A DNA stretch of 64,000 nucleotides, from NCBI GenBank assembly GCA_951230915.1, contig OX579640.1, positions 21,224,981 to 21,288,980 on the forward strand. Direction: 5' to 3'. Of this stretch, positions 1 to 12,853 are shown piece after piece (positions within the stretch are counted from its first letter, which is position 1; each line of letters opens with the position of its first letter). Source of the DNA: Antitrichia curtipendula (taxonomy: Eukaryota; Streptophyta; Bryopsida; Hypnales; Leucodontaceae). The notes beneath the pieces were generated by a model. The model was given only the letters and a program-made list of their open reading frames with translations. It did not search any database and was not told where the DNA came from. A program made the translations under genes and the position numbers.

Positions 1-27
1 ATTTTAGGGCGTAATGTTCACAATTAC

Positions 28-167
28 CTGTCCAAAGGTTTGCGTCCAGTTAAGAGCTCCAGCATCACTACACCAAAGCTATAAACGTCGCTCTTGACTG
101 TGTAAATGCCTGACATGGTGTACTCAGGAGCACTGTACCCAGCAGTCCCAAGAGTTTGTGCAGAAAC
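28..167 (-). CDS. SRF: SRF exon 14: activation segment and APE, last exon in the window
   Basis: Encodes [20 protein letters not shown] and a stretch ending [18 protein letters not shown], the end of the activation segment and helix F (DVYSFGVV). The donor GTAATT at 22-27 shows that the coding sequence continues left of position 1 with at least one more exon. Confidence 0.93.
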
Positions 168-3100
168 CTGGCAATAAAATCCAAATACTTTTCATTAGCA
201 AGCAGCAAATTACCTCAAATAAAAATATATATGGATTCCAGTACAATCCTATGATTAATCCTCATTGATCTGTTCTGTAATAATCTCAAGATCTTTTCTG
301 TAATAATCTCAAAATGCCACAATTCCCACAACATGTTACAATTCAACTACACCTAAGTACGAATTCATTCATTCTTCAGAAAGATGAATCCAATACGTTA
401 CTTGTGCATTATAATAAATGTCTCCTTATTCATTGGGTCCATATGTTTCTACATTCTTGAGGTCTCTCTCTCCCATGAGACTAGAGACAAAAAAACACAA
501 GTATCAACTACTTCAAGTTTCTAGAATTCTCACATCACTAGTGCCAAAACAGAAATTTGCGGGAAATAAGTTAAATAGATTTTCTAGAGTGAAAAAAAAC
601 GAAAGCAACATTTTCGAATTTTTAAGTACGAAAATGGTTGGCTGATCAAGCAGTAGAAGGTATTACTACATATTATTTATTTTATTTAAATTATTGGTAA
701 ATGGAGACACGAACCTGACGTTCAGAATCGGAAGGAGCGAGAGCTTCCAAACCACAATCCGACACGTGTGGGTTCAGCTCATCATCCAAGAGAATATTTG
801 CTGATTTGAAGTTACGGTGCACAACAGGAGGTGAACAGACTTCGTGCAAATACCTGCATAGCACCCCCAAAATTAAAAACCAATGCAACCCAAAATTAGA
901 AACCAATCCAACCCAAAATTAAAATAAAAAATCCCATCAGTTCATAGAAACTCACTATATAAGGTAAGTGCATCTAAAAGCATCCAAATAAGCATTTGAG
1001 CATGGTTCCTATTATTAAATTGTCTTAGATTTTGGGGGGTCTTGTTGGCCATTGAAGACAATTCAGTCTCATTAACAAGCCAATGTCAATTTCTTGTTTG
1101 TGGAACTTTCTGCACCAAACAACGACAAAGTATTCTGCCTCTTGGGTTTGTATTATGGGAAACATTATCCAGCCCCGCTGATTAATGTTACGTATATGTT
1201 GAGCTTGGAAAAAAGTTTCATTAGCCAATAGAATCATTAAAGATAACAATTAATTCATTTCTAAGAAAAAACCATTCAACTCGATTAGTTATGAGAGGGA
1301 CTCACTCGAGAGCCCGCGCCGCGCCCAATGCGATCTTGACACGCATGTTCCAAGACAAGCCCTTGTTGTTGTCCTCCGAGGTGTGAAGAAGCTCATGGAG
1401 AGTCCCTCGGCTCAGGTACTTGTACACCAGCAGCCGTTGCTCATGCTCCACACAGTAGCCCACGAGCTCCGCCGTGTTTCCGTGTTGCAGCTTCGACAGC
1501 CCCTCCACAACATTCAGAAAATCGTTCTCGTTCTGCACCATGGAGGCTTTGGTGTCCAGCTTCTTCACAGCCAGGATCTGGGAAACACGGATTTTGAAAG
1601 CCAATGAAACAAAAGAAGCAAAAGGAAAAAGAAAACGTTGAGTTTTGAACATCGAGGATAAAAGCACTGATAATCAAACTTCTCTTGAAACATTTCAAGT
1701 AAATTTTGAGTCTGAAACCAAATAAGCTACATAAAAAAATGGTGGAGTATGATAAATGAAAGATCATAAGATTATTAACGAACGCAAGAGAGGTGTCTTT
1801 GGTGCAGCTTTCGCTATCAAGTCTCTCTGTGCTAAAGCCTTTAATGCCCGAATCATGTTTCGAATTCTTGCATACTTTTGGGTATAACTATGTACAAGTA
1901 TATGATGGATCTCAATTTCATCAAGTCGGTCATAAAGAAAGGTTGCTCTTTGAAGATGCAAGCACTAGCTTTGACGAATAAGAACTGATTTGAATCAAAA
2001 AACAACCAAAGCGCTTTGTTCATCATCCAAAATATGAACTACAGAATGACTAGAAGCTTAAGTGAAGAGTCTGACAACTACCAAATATTCTACCAATAAG
2101 CCATTTATTTCGCCATTTATTGTGTGGGAGCATTTCGACTTGCTTTTGATATAATGATTTGGAAATATCAGCAACGGAGTTCACTGACCTGGCCGTCAGG
2201 TAAATCCGCCCGGTAGACGTCTCCGAGCGTCCCTTCGCCTAACAAATTCTCCTCTGCGAAGCTGTTGGTGGCTGCCTGCAGCTCCGCCACGGAGAAGGCG
2301 ACGGCGGAGATGTTGCTCTTGTTCACCTTCCCCGTGGCTTTCTTGAAGGGGACCTGCGGGTACGCCGGCGGGACGTTGAGCGTCTTCACTGGAGGTTGGG
2401 CCTTGATCTTGGGGGAATCCGTGCCCTTCTTCTCCTTGGAATCTACAGAAAAAAAACATCCCGAAATGGTCAACATTCATGATCAATCTCAAATTACATC
2501 GGACAAGGCGATACTACAAACATATTAGGTACATCTCAGAAGATCCCATTAGACTGAAGATAGATCAATATTAAAATGATATTTAATCAATGTCAAGTTC
2601 ATGTTGACTTGTTACCTCCAAAGTTGTCAATGTCATATTGAGTTATTACTAATGACATAAAAATCGCACTAACATGAACTAAATGTTAATTCAAAATGAG
2701 AACTACACGAATCTTTATGTGTATCAAGTTTGCTCTACGAACAATTTCATCAATCTGGAAGGGGGCTCTTGTGTGATGTGAAACTACATGTAAACGTATT
2801 ACTGCAGTTATTAACAGTATGGTATAAAGCCTCACCTAGCTCAAAAACCTTCACTTTTGTCGGTTTCTCTGTTACAAACCACGTGGACAACAACACTATT
2901 AGTTGAAGAACCATCTATCACAACATTTTCAGTTGTCAATCACAAATGAAGTTCAGCCAAAGTCATGAATACAGCGACAAAAAATAGCAAGGTATGCTGC
3001 AACTCTGGACACTAGATAGAATAGAACTAGGTAACCAGACAAGGACAGTTGGGCCCAAGTGGATTGTCAGTCAAAACTCGATACCCAAAACTCTACCAAG

Positions 3101-6100
3101 ATCATCAATTCTTAAAAGATTTACAACTCTCTTTAGAGACTGGGAAATATTGTCGGACATAACCCTCTCCACCAAACTAGACCAAGACCATTAGATCTTG
3201 CAGATCTACGGCTCTTTGCGAGTGCGAGGTTCAAGCTTGATCCTGTTTCCAACCGCAGCGCACCCCAAAAGTATCAAAGAAAGGATCATGAGAACCTTTT
3301 CTGTGAGTGGCACTGATTGGCAAAAACCAGCTCCGCCGGCTGCTGTTGTTGTTGCTGTGATTGGCTTCCAGATCGGAGGCTTTGGCACGCTCCGGTCGCT
3401 TCCGGCATTTCAAGAACCACACGGCTATGGCAGCAGCAGCTGCAAGCACCAAAACGATGGCCACGGCAATGCCAGCAATCTTTGCGGCAGACAGGGAGCT
3501 TGAGGATTTCGATTTAGATGGCGGAGGAACTGGCCTTTGGTTCTTTGGAGGTGGCGGGGGAGTGAACGGTGGCGGAGGTGGTGCTTGTTGCCTGATTTGA
3601 TTTCCTTGGTAACTGTTCCAAAACAATTGGAGCATGAATCAGTTATTTCAGAGTCTGGACACCCAAAATGAGACACCTACACTTGGACCAAAAAGCATCA
3701 CAAAAATCAATCAAGATATCGATTACACAAGATGTACGCAAAGATTGCTATGAAAGTCTAGTCTTGGGTTCCTGGTACACCAAGAGATAGTACTTTGGAA
3801 ATTCATAACCAATTCATGCAGTGTCCAAATAATGCACGCTAAAGTGCACTGGAATCCTCTTTTTAGTTGCCAAAAATGTAAAAATAATAACAATGTCTAA
3901 AAATGTTAAAAATTCTCAGTTGTAATTAGTGACGGATACTTACATCTAATTTAGATACTGTACAGCAGGCATAGAGAGCAGTTTCAACTATTAGACTAGC
4001 TAAGACCAACAGATTTTGGAGATAAACTTTTGCTATTTCAAAGAGTGTGGAGAGGATTGAATTATGACTTTGGAGATGAAGTTTTGCTATTTCAACTGCG
4101 ATGTTATCAAGAATTGTGTGATGGTGCTTGGGTTGGATCTCATCACTGATGAATCTCACTTCCTCCAGGTCAATAATCAATCAAGCTCTTTCAAAGCGTA
4201 CGAAAATATTTACTACAAAAAAATTCTTACTTTAGGGAGATTTTGAGCCCCATTATATTGAAACTGTCATAAGGTTTCTATCCAAATCCAGTAGCATAAA
4301 TAGAACATGAAACACGGAGACGTACTTGAAAGTCCTTGGATGGAAATTCGATGGAAGATAGCCTGTAAGCTCGTTGTTGGAGACGTCACTGTTTCAAATA
4401 ATCAGGATTTAGCTGACTGTTTTCAATTGATCCATAGATCAGGTGTAGAAAACATGCAAGCAAAATTCCAGAACTGGATAATTTATGAACAGAAGAGGGC
4501 CACAAAAATGCAAAGAGAAGGCATTTGACAGTTGGGAACTTACAAGACTTGAATGGATACAAGATTTGACAAAGTTGCTGGGAGTGCACCAGTGAGTTTA
4601 TTGTTTTGCAAGTACCTAAACACATGAAAATGTCACTCCGCAAAAGTGAAAAAGACAAGAATGTGTACTTGCTCCGAAGAGGGGGAAATACTCAAATTCA
4701 ATTAGTGTGAGATGCACTTTTCCCAGTAACCACTAAACATATAGAAATAACATGATTCTGGCAAAAAAAAACTGCAATATTTGACAATCAGCGTGCCTCA
4801 CATTAATTGAATTAACTTGGTCCATTATTAAAAAAAAAACTGCAAAGAACTTACAAATTCTGTAGGCTAACCATGTCACCTACGGTTGCAGGAATCGATC
4901 CTGTAAAGTCGTTGTTGGACAAATCACTGCAGGCAAAAGGCCACACAAAGAAATATTACAAACAGGACTACTGCAATTCCTATCAACCTGGAGATAAATT
5001 TAAAATCTAGCTGAACATTTCAATTGTGTAGCAATCACTTTCTCACAAGGTAGAAAAAGTATTAGTCACTACTTACAGAGTGACCAAGTTGACCAGTTTG
5101 GAGAAAACTTGATCGTTGAGCGATCCTTCCAGCACATTGTTGTTCAACTTTCTGCCATGAAAAGGGTTTTAAGTAAAGTACATGAAAAGATAGAGGAAGA
5201 AAATTTAATTGACTGAAGTTACCAAGCACATCATTAACCACACTAATATGAGTTGTTTTATACTTCTATAAACAAGTCTTGAGAGCAAGTAAACACTCTA
5301 CGCCAAGACGTAACTATTTGGACACCATAGAACAAAATGGCAAGACATTAAAAATAATTAGGCTTATTGATTTGTTCGATCATTTTGTGCTGGTCATCTA
5401 GACAAAGTATCAAGCTCTTAATGGTAACTCCCAAACTTTGGACCAATCACATTGCTAAATATCTAAAACAAAGTTGAAATGTAAACTGAATTCGAGTATT
5501 AACCTTATTATTAATTTTCAACTAAAACATCAATCATACTTGACTTTTGAAGCCTGCATTCCTTTGGATGTATATCAGTAGAACTTACATGGACGTCAAA
5601 GTAGGGATGTTAATGAGCAGATAAGGGAAGGTGCCTGAAAACTGGTTGTAGGACAAGTCTCTGCAAGAATAGGTAAATGACGAGAAATTAGCTTAAGTTC
5701 TAAAATCAAACTAAAGTATGTGCGACTCTTCTCTAAAAACCTACAGTTACCAACAGAAAAGCAATTGCCATTTGACACTCAGGTCAGCCTAAAGAAACAC
5801 TCAAATTGGAAAATTCCATTTTTCTGACCAGGAAGACAGCGTTTAAGGTAGGGTGCTCTAATTCCAAACATTGGACCTAAATTTCTATCAGATTTAGTCG
5901 AAGAGTAGTTCTGACAACATAAATTATGTACTTCCTCTTGCCCACTCAAAAAACGGTGTATCTACCGAGGATTTACATTCTGATTCTCAGATGGACGCCC
6001 TAGATACAACTAATGAAATTAGGTCCAGTGTCAGAATAAAAGCCCCCTCAGCTTTACACAAAAGCGTGAAATGTAACTTACAATTGAGTCAACTGGGGAG

Positions 6101-8312
6101 GGAACATGTTAGGAATATCGGTGTTAAAGTTGTTGTGGCTAAGGTCACTGCAAAGAAGCACACAAACACCATGAAATTTGCAGTTGGTTAAATTCAAAGC
6201 ATGTAAATGGCATAATGAATGGCATCACTATATTTTAAAAGTACAAAACTAAAGCATGGTAATAAGGGATCATAGTCTGACTTACAGCACAGAGAGCTTT
6301 GCAAACTTCTGTAAAACCCATCCCTCCACTTTTCCTTGCAGACCCATACTGGATAGCTTGCTGCAACGCAGTGGCAGTTGATCAATGTAATCAGAACAAA
6401 ACACAAACAAATGCCTAACAGCTCTGTCAGAGCAATTTGATGGTGTTACCGTCCACTATTTTTTTTATCATTTCCTATGATTGCACATAAATTCTACATA
6501 TAATTTCTTATAACAAAGGAGGCCTGCCCTGATTACGCATTGATGATGTGAGCATTGATTATGTCTTCCCAAAATTACGCTTTTTAAATAGAGAGGTACT
6601 TCTCTGGCAACTGCAAATTCTCCTCCATTTGATTACGCCATCATCCTTTCAACTATTATCTCCATCGTTCTTATGGTTCCACATGAACCCTAGTGATGGT
6701 ATTTCAACTCGCTCAAGAATGTTGTGTACTGATTATGTCTTCCCCAAAATACTTTCTTGGCATAGAAAGGCTTGTCTAGAAGTTCTCCCTATTCCATTTT
6801 TCCCTAGTCATTTTCTATTGAATCATCCTTCTCTCCACTATTCTCTGCACCAGTCTTACAGCTCTACATAAACCAACTCACAAACGGTACTCCAACTGGC
6901 TCAAGAAGGTTGTGAGCTGATTGTATATCTCTAAGAAAATCATTTATAGCAGATAGGAAAGAGTTGTGGCTTGCGAGGGAAGGTATGAAAAACTCACATT
7001 GCAGTGACGGAAGTGCCCTGACAAGTGACTCCTAACCATTGTTCCCCGCAGGGATCCCCCGCGCTTTGCACCCATCTCGTAAGCCTCACGTCGTTGTTCA
7101 GGCTAGTGTACAAGGAATTCATCGCAGACACTACAGACACAAACATCACAGACACAACAAGGCTAAATCTTCAGAACTCGACCTAATCAAGAACGCTCCC
7201 CACACACCAGGAGATTGCGAAACCAACCACAGTTGGTAAATGGACAATACGCCTTGAATTACCATGCTTGTGTACTAATAAATGTGTCTCTCCAGTACAA
7301 GTCATTTTATATCTTCGTCTAGAAAGTTTCAACTCCACTCACGTTGTGCATCCCCTCCACAACATAGAAGTTTCCACAGTAGAAAACTCGACAAAGAAAT
7401 CTCGTTCATGTCAAGGAGAGAAACACGTAGGGGCATGTGATTACATTTTAATGGCAGAGTACTTCAAACTAAAGGCCAAACTAGCAAAGTGGACCTACTT
7501 TGTTTAGAAAGTTTCTTAGCAGGTTAAATCTGCTCATGCGGTGTATCCTCCCCACAACATACGTATCAATGCGAAGAGCGGCGTTTCCACACCAGAAAAC
7601 TCCACAAAGAAACCTATTTCATGTCAAGGAGAGACTATATTTCATAACATAGTACTTCAAACTAAAAGACTGCACTAGCCTATTCCCCCTACCAGATCAA
7701 TATATTCTCAAAGAGTTCGAACCCTGTCTCTCAAACAAAATCAAACACTCAGCATTAGGTTCTTCTCTCAAGAGACCCAAGTCCCCTTCTAACACCTGTC
7801 CCCCATAACACCCGTATCAACACAAAAAAATGGTATTCCCACATCAAAAAACTCCACCAAGAAATCTCCTTCACGTCAAGGAGAGGCTTCAGTGATTGCC
7901 ATTACCAACCTCGTACTTCAAACTCAAAGACCACCCCAGCTACCAGATCGATCAATCCATATATTCTCCAAGAGCTCCAACCCCGCCTCTCCCACTGAAT
8001 CAGACCCTCCGCATTAGGTTCCGCTCTCATGAGTCAAAGAATCCAACCCAGGCCATGTCCTCTTCTACCCGCGTCTCCCACATTGCTAGCCTTCCAAAGA
8101 CAGGTACCCTAATCCTCCCCCAACTCTAAAGAGTACAACAACTGCAATACTCACAACACCGAGGAAGGCTAGAAGCAGTAGGAAGACGGGAGAGCCCACG
8201 TACCATCGCCCGGATCGGTAGCTCCTCTAACCGAAACCACGAGCACCAACAGCACCCAAACACCAAGAGCCAAACGCCCTGCTCCTCTCCAGCCCGTCAT
8301 CGTCTTCATCAT
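28..8312 (-). CDS. SRF: STRUBBELIG-receptor-family LRR receptor-like (pseudo)kinase, 14 exons, C-terminus cut by window edge
   Basis: Plasma-membrane leucine-rich-repeat receptor-like kinase of the SRF/SUB family, which acts in cell-cell signalling during tissue patterning. Exons, 5' to 3' of the gene: 8204-8312, 6998-7130, 6286-6360, 6082-6147, 5589-5660, 5077-5151, 4855-4926, 4544-4615, 4326-4388, 3296-3612, 2189-2442, 1306-1577, 715-853, 28-167. All junctions are GT-AG and keep one frame over 1,859 nt (619 residues). Order of parts: signal peptide (1-30), SUB domain (31-80), LRRs (81-245), Pro-rich stretch (256-278), membrane helix (291-313), juxtamembrane (314-415), kinase (from about 416). 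The glycine loop (GEGTLG), AVKK lysine and APE are present; HRD reads HRN and DFG reads DCG, as in the catalytically atypical SUB branch. The rest of the kinase C-lobe lies left of position 1. The family assignment is firm; which SRF member it is cannot be told. The donor at 3296 is the least certain junction. Confidence 0.93.
715..853 (-). CDS. SRF: SRF exon 13: catalytic loop with HRN in place of HRD
   Basis: Encodes [20 protein letters not shown] and then [10 protein letters not shown]. The catalytic aspartate of HRD is Asn (HRN) and the Phe of DFG is Cys (DCG), while the lysine after the loop (HRNFK) is kept. This pattern marks the SUB/SRF atypical kinases. The exon is bounded by an AG acceptor at 854-855 and a GTTCGT donor at 709-714. 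Confidence 0.92.
955..1262. mobile_element. Dispersed repeat F, copy 1, inside the SRF intron between exons 12 and 13
   Basis: The stretch with AAGGTAAGTGCATCTAAAAG and then AAATAAGCATTTGAGCATGG resembles copies near 21965 and 29231 (AAATAAGCAATTCAACATAG) and the reverse copy at 40801-41040. It fills most of the 452-bp intron 854-1305. The type of element is unknown. Confidence 0.5.
1306..1577 (-). CDS. SRF: SRF exon 12: kinase N-lobe
   Basis: Starts [12 protein letters not shown], with the conserved ATP-anchoring lysine in AVKK, and continues through [20 protein letters not shown] (the alpha-C region, with Glu candidates) and [16 protein letters not shown] to the helix ending GAARALE. The acceptor is at 1578-1579 and the donor GTGAGT at 1300-1305. 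Confidence 0.92.
2189..2442 (-). CDS. SRF: SRF exon 11: juxtamembrane region and kinase glycine-rich loop
   Basis: Encodes the basic juxtamembrane segment, then the SRF signature [20 protein letters not shown] and the nucleotide-binding loop [11 protein letters not shown]. It ends in phase 0 at LPDGQ before a GTCAGT donor. This exon is clearly GC-richer than its introns. Confidence 0.92.
3296..3612 (-). CDS. SRF: SRF exon 10: proline-rich stretch, transmembrane helix, juxtamembrane region
   Basis: After [10 protein letters not shown] comes a Pro-rich extracellular stretch ([13 protein letters not shown]), a Ser-rich linker, then a membrane helix starting at [20 protein letters not shown] and stopped by [10 protein letters not shown]. 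The 3' end is placed at AAAAG before GTTCTC, which gives phase 1 and joins to DSKEKK of exon 11. A second GT giving the same phase (CTGCG before GTTGG, near 3260) would add about 12 residues. Neither donor is strong, so this junction needs a transcript. Confidence 0.82.
4326..6360 (-). CDS. SRF: SRF exons 3-9: leucine-rich repeats, one per exon
   Basis: Seven exons (6286-6360, 6082-6147, 5589-5660, 5077-5151, 4855-4926, 4544-4615, 4326-4388) of 63-75 bp, every intron in phase 2. Each encodes about one LRR of roughly 24 residues, for example [19 protein letters not shown] in exon 7 and [18 protein letters not shown] in exon 8. This modular one-repeat-per-exon structure is typical of plant LRR receptor kinases and explains why no long open frame is seen here. 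Coordinates span the introns as well. Confidence 0.9.
6541..6910. repeat. Two-copy direct duplication inside SRF intron 2
   Basis: Two tandem units of roughly 180 bp. Each starts TGATTATGTCTTCCC (near 6557 and 6729), continues through a TCTCCATT/TCTCCACT segment and ends in CTC(or GGC)TCAAGAA and GTTGTG (near 6710 and 6900). They are diverged and non-coding. The intron (6361-6997) keeps good splice sites. Confidence 0.6.
6998..7130 (-). CDS. SRF: SRF exon 2: SUB domain
   Basis: Encodes [17 protein letters not shown] followed by a [13 protein letters not shown] block, the paired-cysteine cap (DPC...W.GV.C) that precedes LRRs in plant receptor kinases. The acceptor is at 7131-7132 and the donor reads GTGAGT at 6992-6997. 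It ends in phase 2, the phase kept by all following LRR exons. Confidence 0.92.
7320..8050. repeat. Three-copy tandem repeat inside SRF intron 1
   Basis: A unit of roughly 230-260 bp occurs three times. Its marker, a segment AACTCNACAAAGAAATCTC then TCAAGGAGAGA, appears near 7383, 7598 and 7852. A second marker, CAGCATTAGGTTC/CCGCATTAGGTTC, follows near 7752 and 8010. The array takes up most of the 1,073-bp intron 7131-8203 and has no coding signal. Confidence 0.6.
8204..8312 (-). CDS. SRF: SRF exon 1: start codon and signal peptide
   Basis: The start is placed at the ATG ending at 8312. It is the first of two adjacent ATGs, and the reading frame then gives a basic n-region followed by a hydrophobic core ([15 protein letters not shown]). 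An in-frame ATG further upstream would add about 23 Cys/Trp-rich residues and spoil the signal peptide. Cleavage is likely near VRG-ATDPGD. The exon ends in GATG before the donor GTACGTGG. It joins exon 2 in phase 1 to give [19 protein letters not shown], the expected start of the mature SUB domain. Confidence 0.9.
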
Positions 8313-8760
8313 ATCCTCCCAGCCTCGCTCATCCACGCACTCCCAGCAGTGACAATCGATCTCAGCAGCAGGTACCCACACGCCCTAGCCTGTGATCCCC
8401 AACCTGGTCGTCACGACCCCTGCTATCAATTCAAGTCCTCCGCCTGCACCACCACGTACTACACCTGAGCCTGCATGAATCACACTAGCATCGCAAGGTG
8501 TCTGATTTCCAGCCCAAAGCTGCCTCCCCCCATCAATTCATTCCACCCTTGGAAGGCGAGATCGATCGATCGATCGAGGCCAAGGAAAGTCGCCACAGCT
8601 ACCGACTCTGGGATCCCTTCGATCACGGTTCTCTGGGGATCTACACTACTGAGTTGGGTTGGGTCTGGATCGGAGAAGGAAGAAAGGGGGAGCGATGGCG
8701 CTTGTACGCAGTGAGTGAGTGAGTGAGTGAGTGAGTGCGGTTGCGAGGAAGCTGGCGATG
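8313..8760 (-). promoter_or_regulatory. Presumed 5' UTR and promoter of the SRF gene, with two microsatellites
   Basis: GC-richer DNA directly upstream of the SRF start codon, the expected place of the 5' UTR and promoter. It contains a CGAT repeat (8560-8577) and a GTGA repeat (8711-8737; TCAC on the gene strand), common kinds of repeat around plant transcription starts. I see no confident TATA box or start site. Confidence 0.4.
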
Positions 8761-11700
8761 GCGTCGGACGCGCGCTCCGACACTAAATGGGGGAGGCGCT
8801 CACTAAATGCAGCTGTTTGGGCTGCGGACTGTCGGGGAGAGAAGCTTGGGCGTGGCCCTCGGAGATCTATCGGTGAGGTGGATTTGAGGTCGTGTGGGGA
8901 TGACGTTACAACTTATACAAAGGGAGATGTGCACCCACAACCAATGTTCGGGGAGAACCGCCGGTTACTTCATTGTGGTAAGGTGGGAGCAGCCATTTCC
9001 CTCCACGTTCCAGAACCCGTTCCCTTTGGCTGCCCCCATCAAGTGTCCAAACTCCACTCGTCATGTGGTTTTGTGGTCCTTGAATTCTATGTGATTTGTG
9101 TTTGGAAATAGGGCCACTGAGTATTGGTGTGGGATGCTTTTCTTTTTTGTACTTTGACCAAGATTTCTAAAAGCATTTTTTTTTAGAATGCGAGAGTGTT
9201 TGGGGGGGATCTTACACTCTCCCATTTGCCTTCCCTTCTATCTATTTTTTTCCCACACCGGCTTCGTGGTCTGCTTCTCATGGCTCAAACGGACAGTTAT
9301 GGGTGCTCCCACCTTAGTAAGCTTCGTGTGTCATGTGTTGTGGCCACAACCAAAATGTAAGTACGAATAACTTTCTAATTTTTTTAATTCAAAAAAACTT
9401 TGAAATTCAATAACTTTCCCACCATAGGTTCAAACACCACAAAACAAAGCCCATGCACCCCTCCTCACTGAGGGCTTTTTGACGATACCAAGTATGCGAC
9501 CGTGAGATGCACGACCCAAGAGATCTCACCATATCAAAACAAAACAAAACAAAACAAAACAACTATACTATCTTAATGGAGAGATTAGCGAGTGGAATTG
9601 GGGGGAAAAAACGGTTGCAATTGTAAAACTTTGGGGAAAAAAGGGTGAAAAAATCTATAATCTTTTTATTTTGAGTCAAAAAGAAAGAAAGAAAGAAAAA
9701 AATGACTTGTAACTTGAAAAACTCGTTTGTGAGAGGAATTGGAGGACAACAACTAGTGAAACTCAAAAAAATCCGAAACATTATCCATAATCCCGTACTT
9801 GTCGTGATCCTTATTACAACCTTTGATAGATGAATGCATTGATAGATGAAAGGATTTATGATGATTGTATTGTGACCCTTGATGGATTAAGTATTTCATG
9901 ATGAAATGTGCACTTGTGGACAAGTAAAGATTGCCTAAAGATAAATATTTTCAGGTGGATTTGTGCACTATAGTTAAGACAACTCCAATTGGTTGACAAG
10001 GACATTAGAGTGCATGTATATAGATATCTACAAACAATTGATTTATACATTAGAATTAGACAACTCTACTTGGATGATTAGTGCACTAGAGTTAAACACA
10101 AGTGTGTTGGAACTTGGAGTTAGATAACTCGAGAGATAACTCCAACTTGTAGAAGATCAAAATTTGGATATAAGATGTGACGAGAGAAGTATAACCATGG
10201 CTTTTACTTTAGTGAATGGTTCTAGATGGAACCAAGGATAGAAAGCTAAAGGTAGTAAATAAACCCTAATCTATCTTAATGATTTATAATCTTTATTGAT
10301 GGTCTCTATTATACAAAACAAAGCTCAGGTGTGAAGAGAGTTTTTTTGGAGATTGATCTCTCTCTAAGATTGGGGGGAAGTTCTTTGTAAAAACATTCTT
10401 GTTAATAAGTATATTTTGTATTCTTAATTGGAGTTCATTGTTGGAGGTCTGTAATAGAAGTGCTCCAATGTTCAAAATTTGGACAATGAACGTAGAGGTT
10501 CAAAGGATACAAGATCAAATTTTTTACTACAAACCTTTTCATTTATCTAAACCAATGCTTGACTTTTTTTTTAACACTTCTTTATGATGCACTAAAGTAA
10601 AATACTTTGTATTATCATTTTGTCGTCATTATATCTATATTTATAAAGATATAAGCAAAAACATGCAAAAAATTTATTTATTTATTTAGGTACTACATGG
10701 ATAATCATCATCAATGCACTGTCCAACATGCAATACTGGCATTGGGATCAAATAACATAAAAATAACACCGAAGGGCAATTTCTCCCTACATCTCAAGTT
10801 TGGTTTTGTCAAGTCCCACTTCAAGGCAATATTCTAAATTTCTAAGGTGAAGGGAAGTGGAATGCAAAATAGTAGATGGGAGATTGGGAGCTTCATAAGG
10901 GGATTGAAGGCCAATTATTGTCTTAAGTAAATTCATATATATCATATTGTACTGTATGACAATATGACAAAGACATCAAAAATTGGATCAGAAAGTTCAA
11001 AAAATTATTTTGGAGATACGTAAGCAGGGAATCTCTAATTAACATATTTGCCCCAAAAATCAACCTGCAAGGAAGCGTAATTTAATTTAGTAATGTTATA
11101 CTCATATTATATTCAAAACAATAAATGGAATTTAAATCTCAAGTTGAATCTCTTTTTTTTGCTAAATCCAACTCAAGATCCAAATCATACTTATTGGGCA
11201 TCAAAAATTTCAAATATATATATATACACATATAAATAATTTTTTCTTCATTTCTTCATTTAAAAAATAATAATAATTTCATTTTTTCATCAAATTTAAT
11301 TTAAAAATATATATTTTTATAATTAAAAAATATTTCATTTTATACATCAATTGTATAAAGGATAATTTATGAATTTATCCTTAAGTTAAGATAAATTATC
11401 TTTAAATGATTGTAGATAAATTATCTTAAGATTTAAATAACATATTTTAAATGATTTAGCCTGATTGTAGCATTTTACTTTGAGGTCATTGGCAACAATG
11501 CTTTTAATGTGAAATATAAAATAATTAATTGATTAATCTTCACACCAAACACAATTGCTACTTGTACTTCTCGAAGATAATTCAAATTAATCATACCCTT
11601 TTTGCTATATAGCCTAATTTAGTTTCATTTTTTGCTACAAAATTATATTGATGGCAATTTTTCATGAAGCATACTAATTTTTTACAGTGACAAACTACCC

Positions 11701-12787
11701 TAATATCATATCTTGAAAATATAAAATTTATTTATGAATACAATTTTAAAAACTAAATTTAGATAATAATGATGTTTGACCATTTAAAAACGAATCTAGT
11801 GTTTTAGGGATGAATCAAAACATGAAAGTTTAGAAGAATCTAGAATTGATTTTTGGTGCATCTATAGACATTTTCAATTGATTTATATAGTGTGTAAATA
11901 ATGCTTGCAAAAGTGTATTGAAGTCACTTTTTATTTTCCAACAATAAGATCCAATAAAAAAATCATACTTAATAGCAGTAAGTATACTTAGCTGTTATTA
12001 GTGTTGATTATGGGTGTGCTTTCTTTAATAGCTCTCAAAGCCTTCCACAAGTGATTGTGATTTTTTATAAATTTCACATGCAAGGATGAATTTTAAAACT
12101 CAACCCTTGTTTTAAAACAATAAATCCTAAATGAAGTTCGTATTCTAAATAATGAAGAAAATGCTTAAGGGCAATTTTCTTATAAGATAATTGAGGTGAA
12201 CAACAAATATCAAAGGAAATGTATGCAAAAAATTCAAAAAATATTTAGAGATTACAAGATTTATTTTGTATTTCATGTCCCTTTGTTTTTAATTTGGGAT
12301 CTTTTAGTGCTTCAAAATACGAATTCCAAATTTCCAAAATTTATCATACGTGGTAAATAATTAATTCCTGCATCTTTTTTCAAGGCAAAAACTTAAAACG
12401 TAGCTTCAAATTTTTGTCCTCCAAAGCAAGCTAGTAGATCAACTAAGTAGTTTGTCTTTTGGTGACTCCAGATTTAAATAGCACCCTAGCATTTGTTGTA
12501 AGGGTGGGACCAGCTCAAAAAACTTTCACCTTATCAATTAAATACTAAAAAATAATAATTTGCAACCAACAATATATGACATGTCCAATTATTTACAACT
12601 ATTTATGAGCCATTTCTAGATTTAATTCCTATAATTATATTAACATTGATCCAAGCCCATTATGGAGGAAAAGTCATTAGATGATTTTTGAAGCCACTGT
12701 AAGTTCCTAGATTGTGGGAAATGTGGGAACATAGTAACATCAATAGTTTAATGTAGTCAAGATACTACAACATTATAAAATAAATCT

Positions 12788-12853
<66 letters not shown>

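Noticed and set aside
1383..1607. Plus-strand frame over SRF exon 12
   Set aside because: Antisense shadow of a clearly recognised kinase exon.
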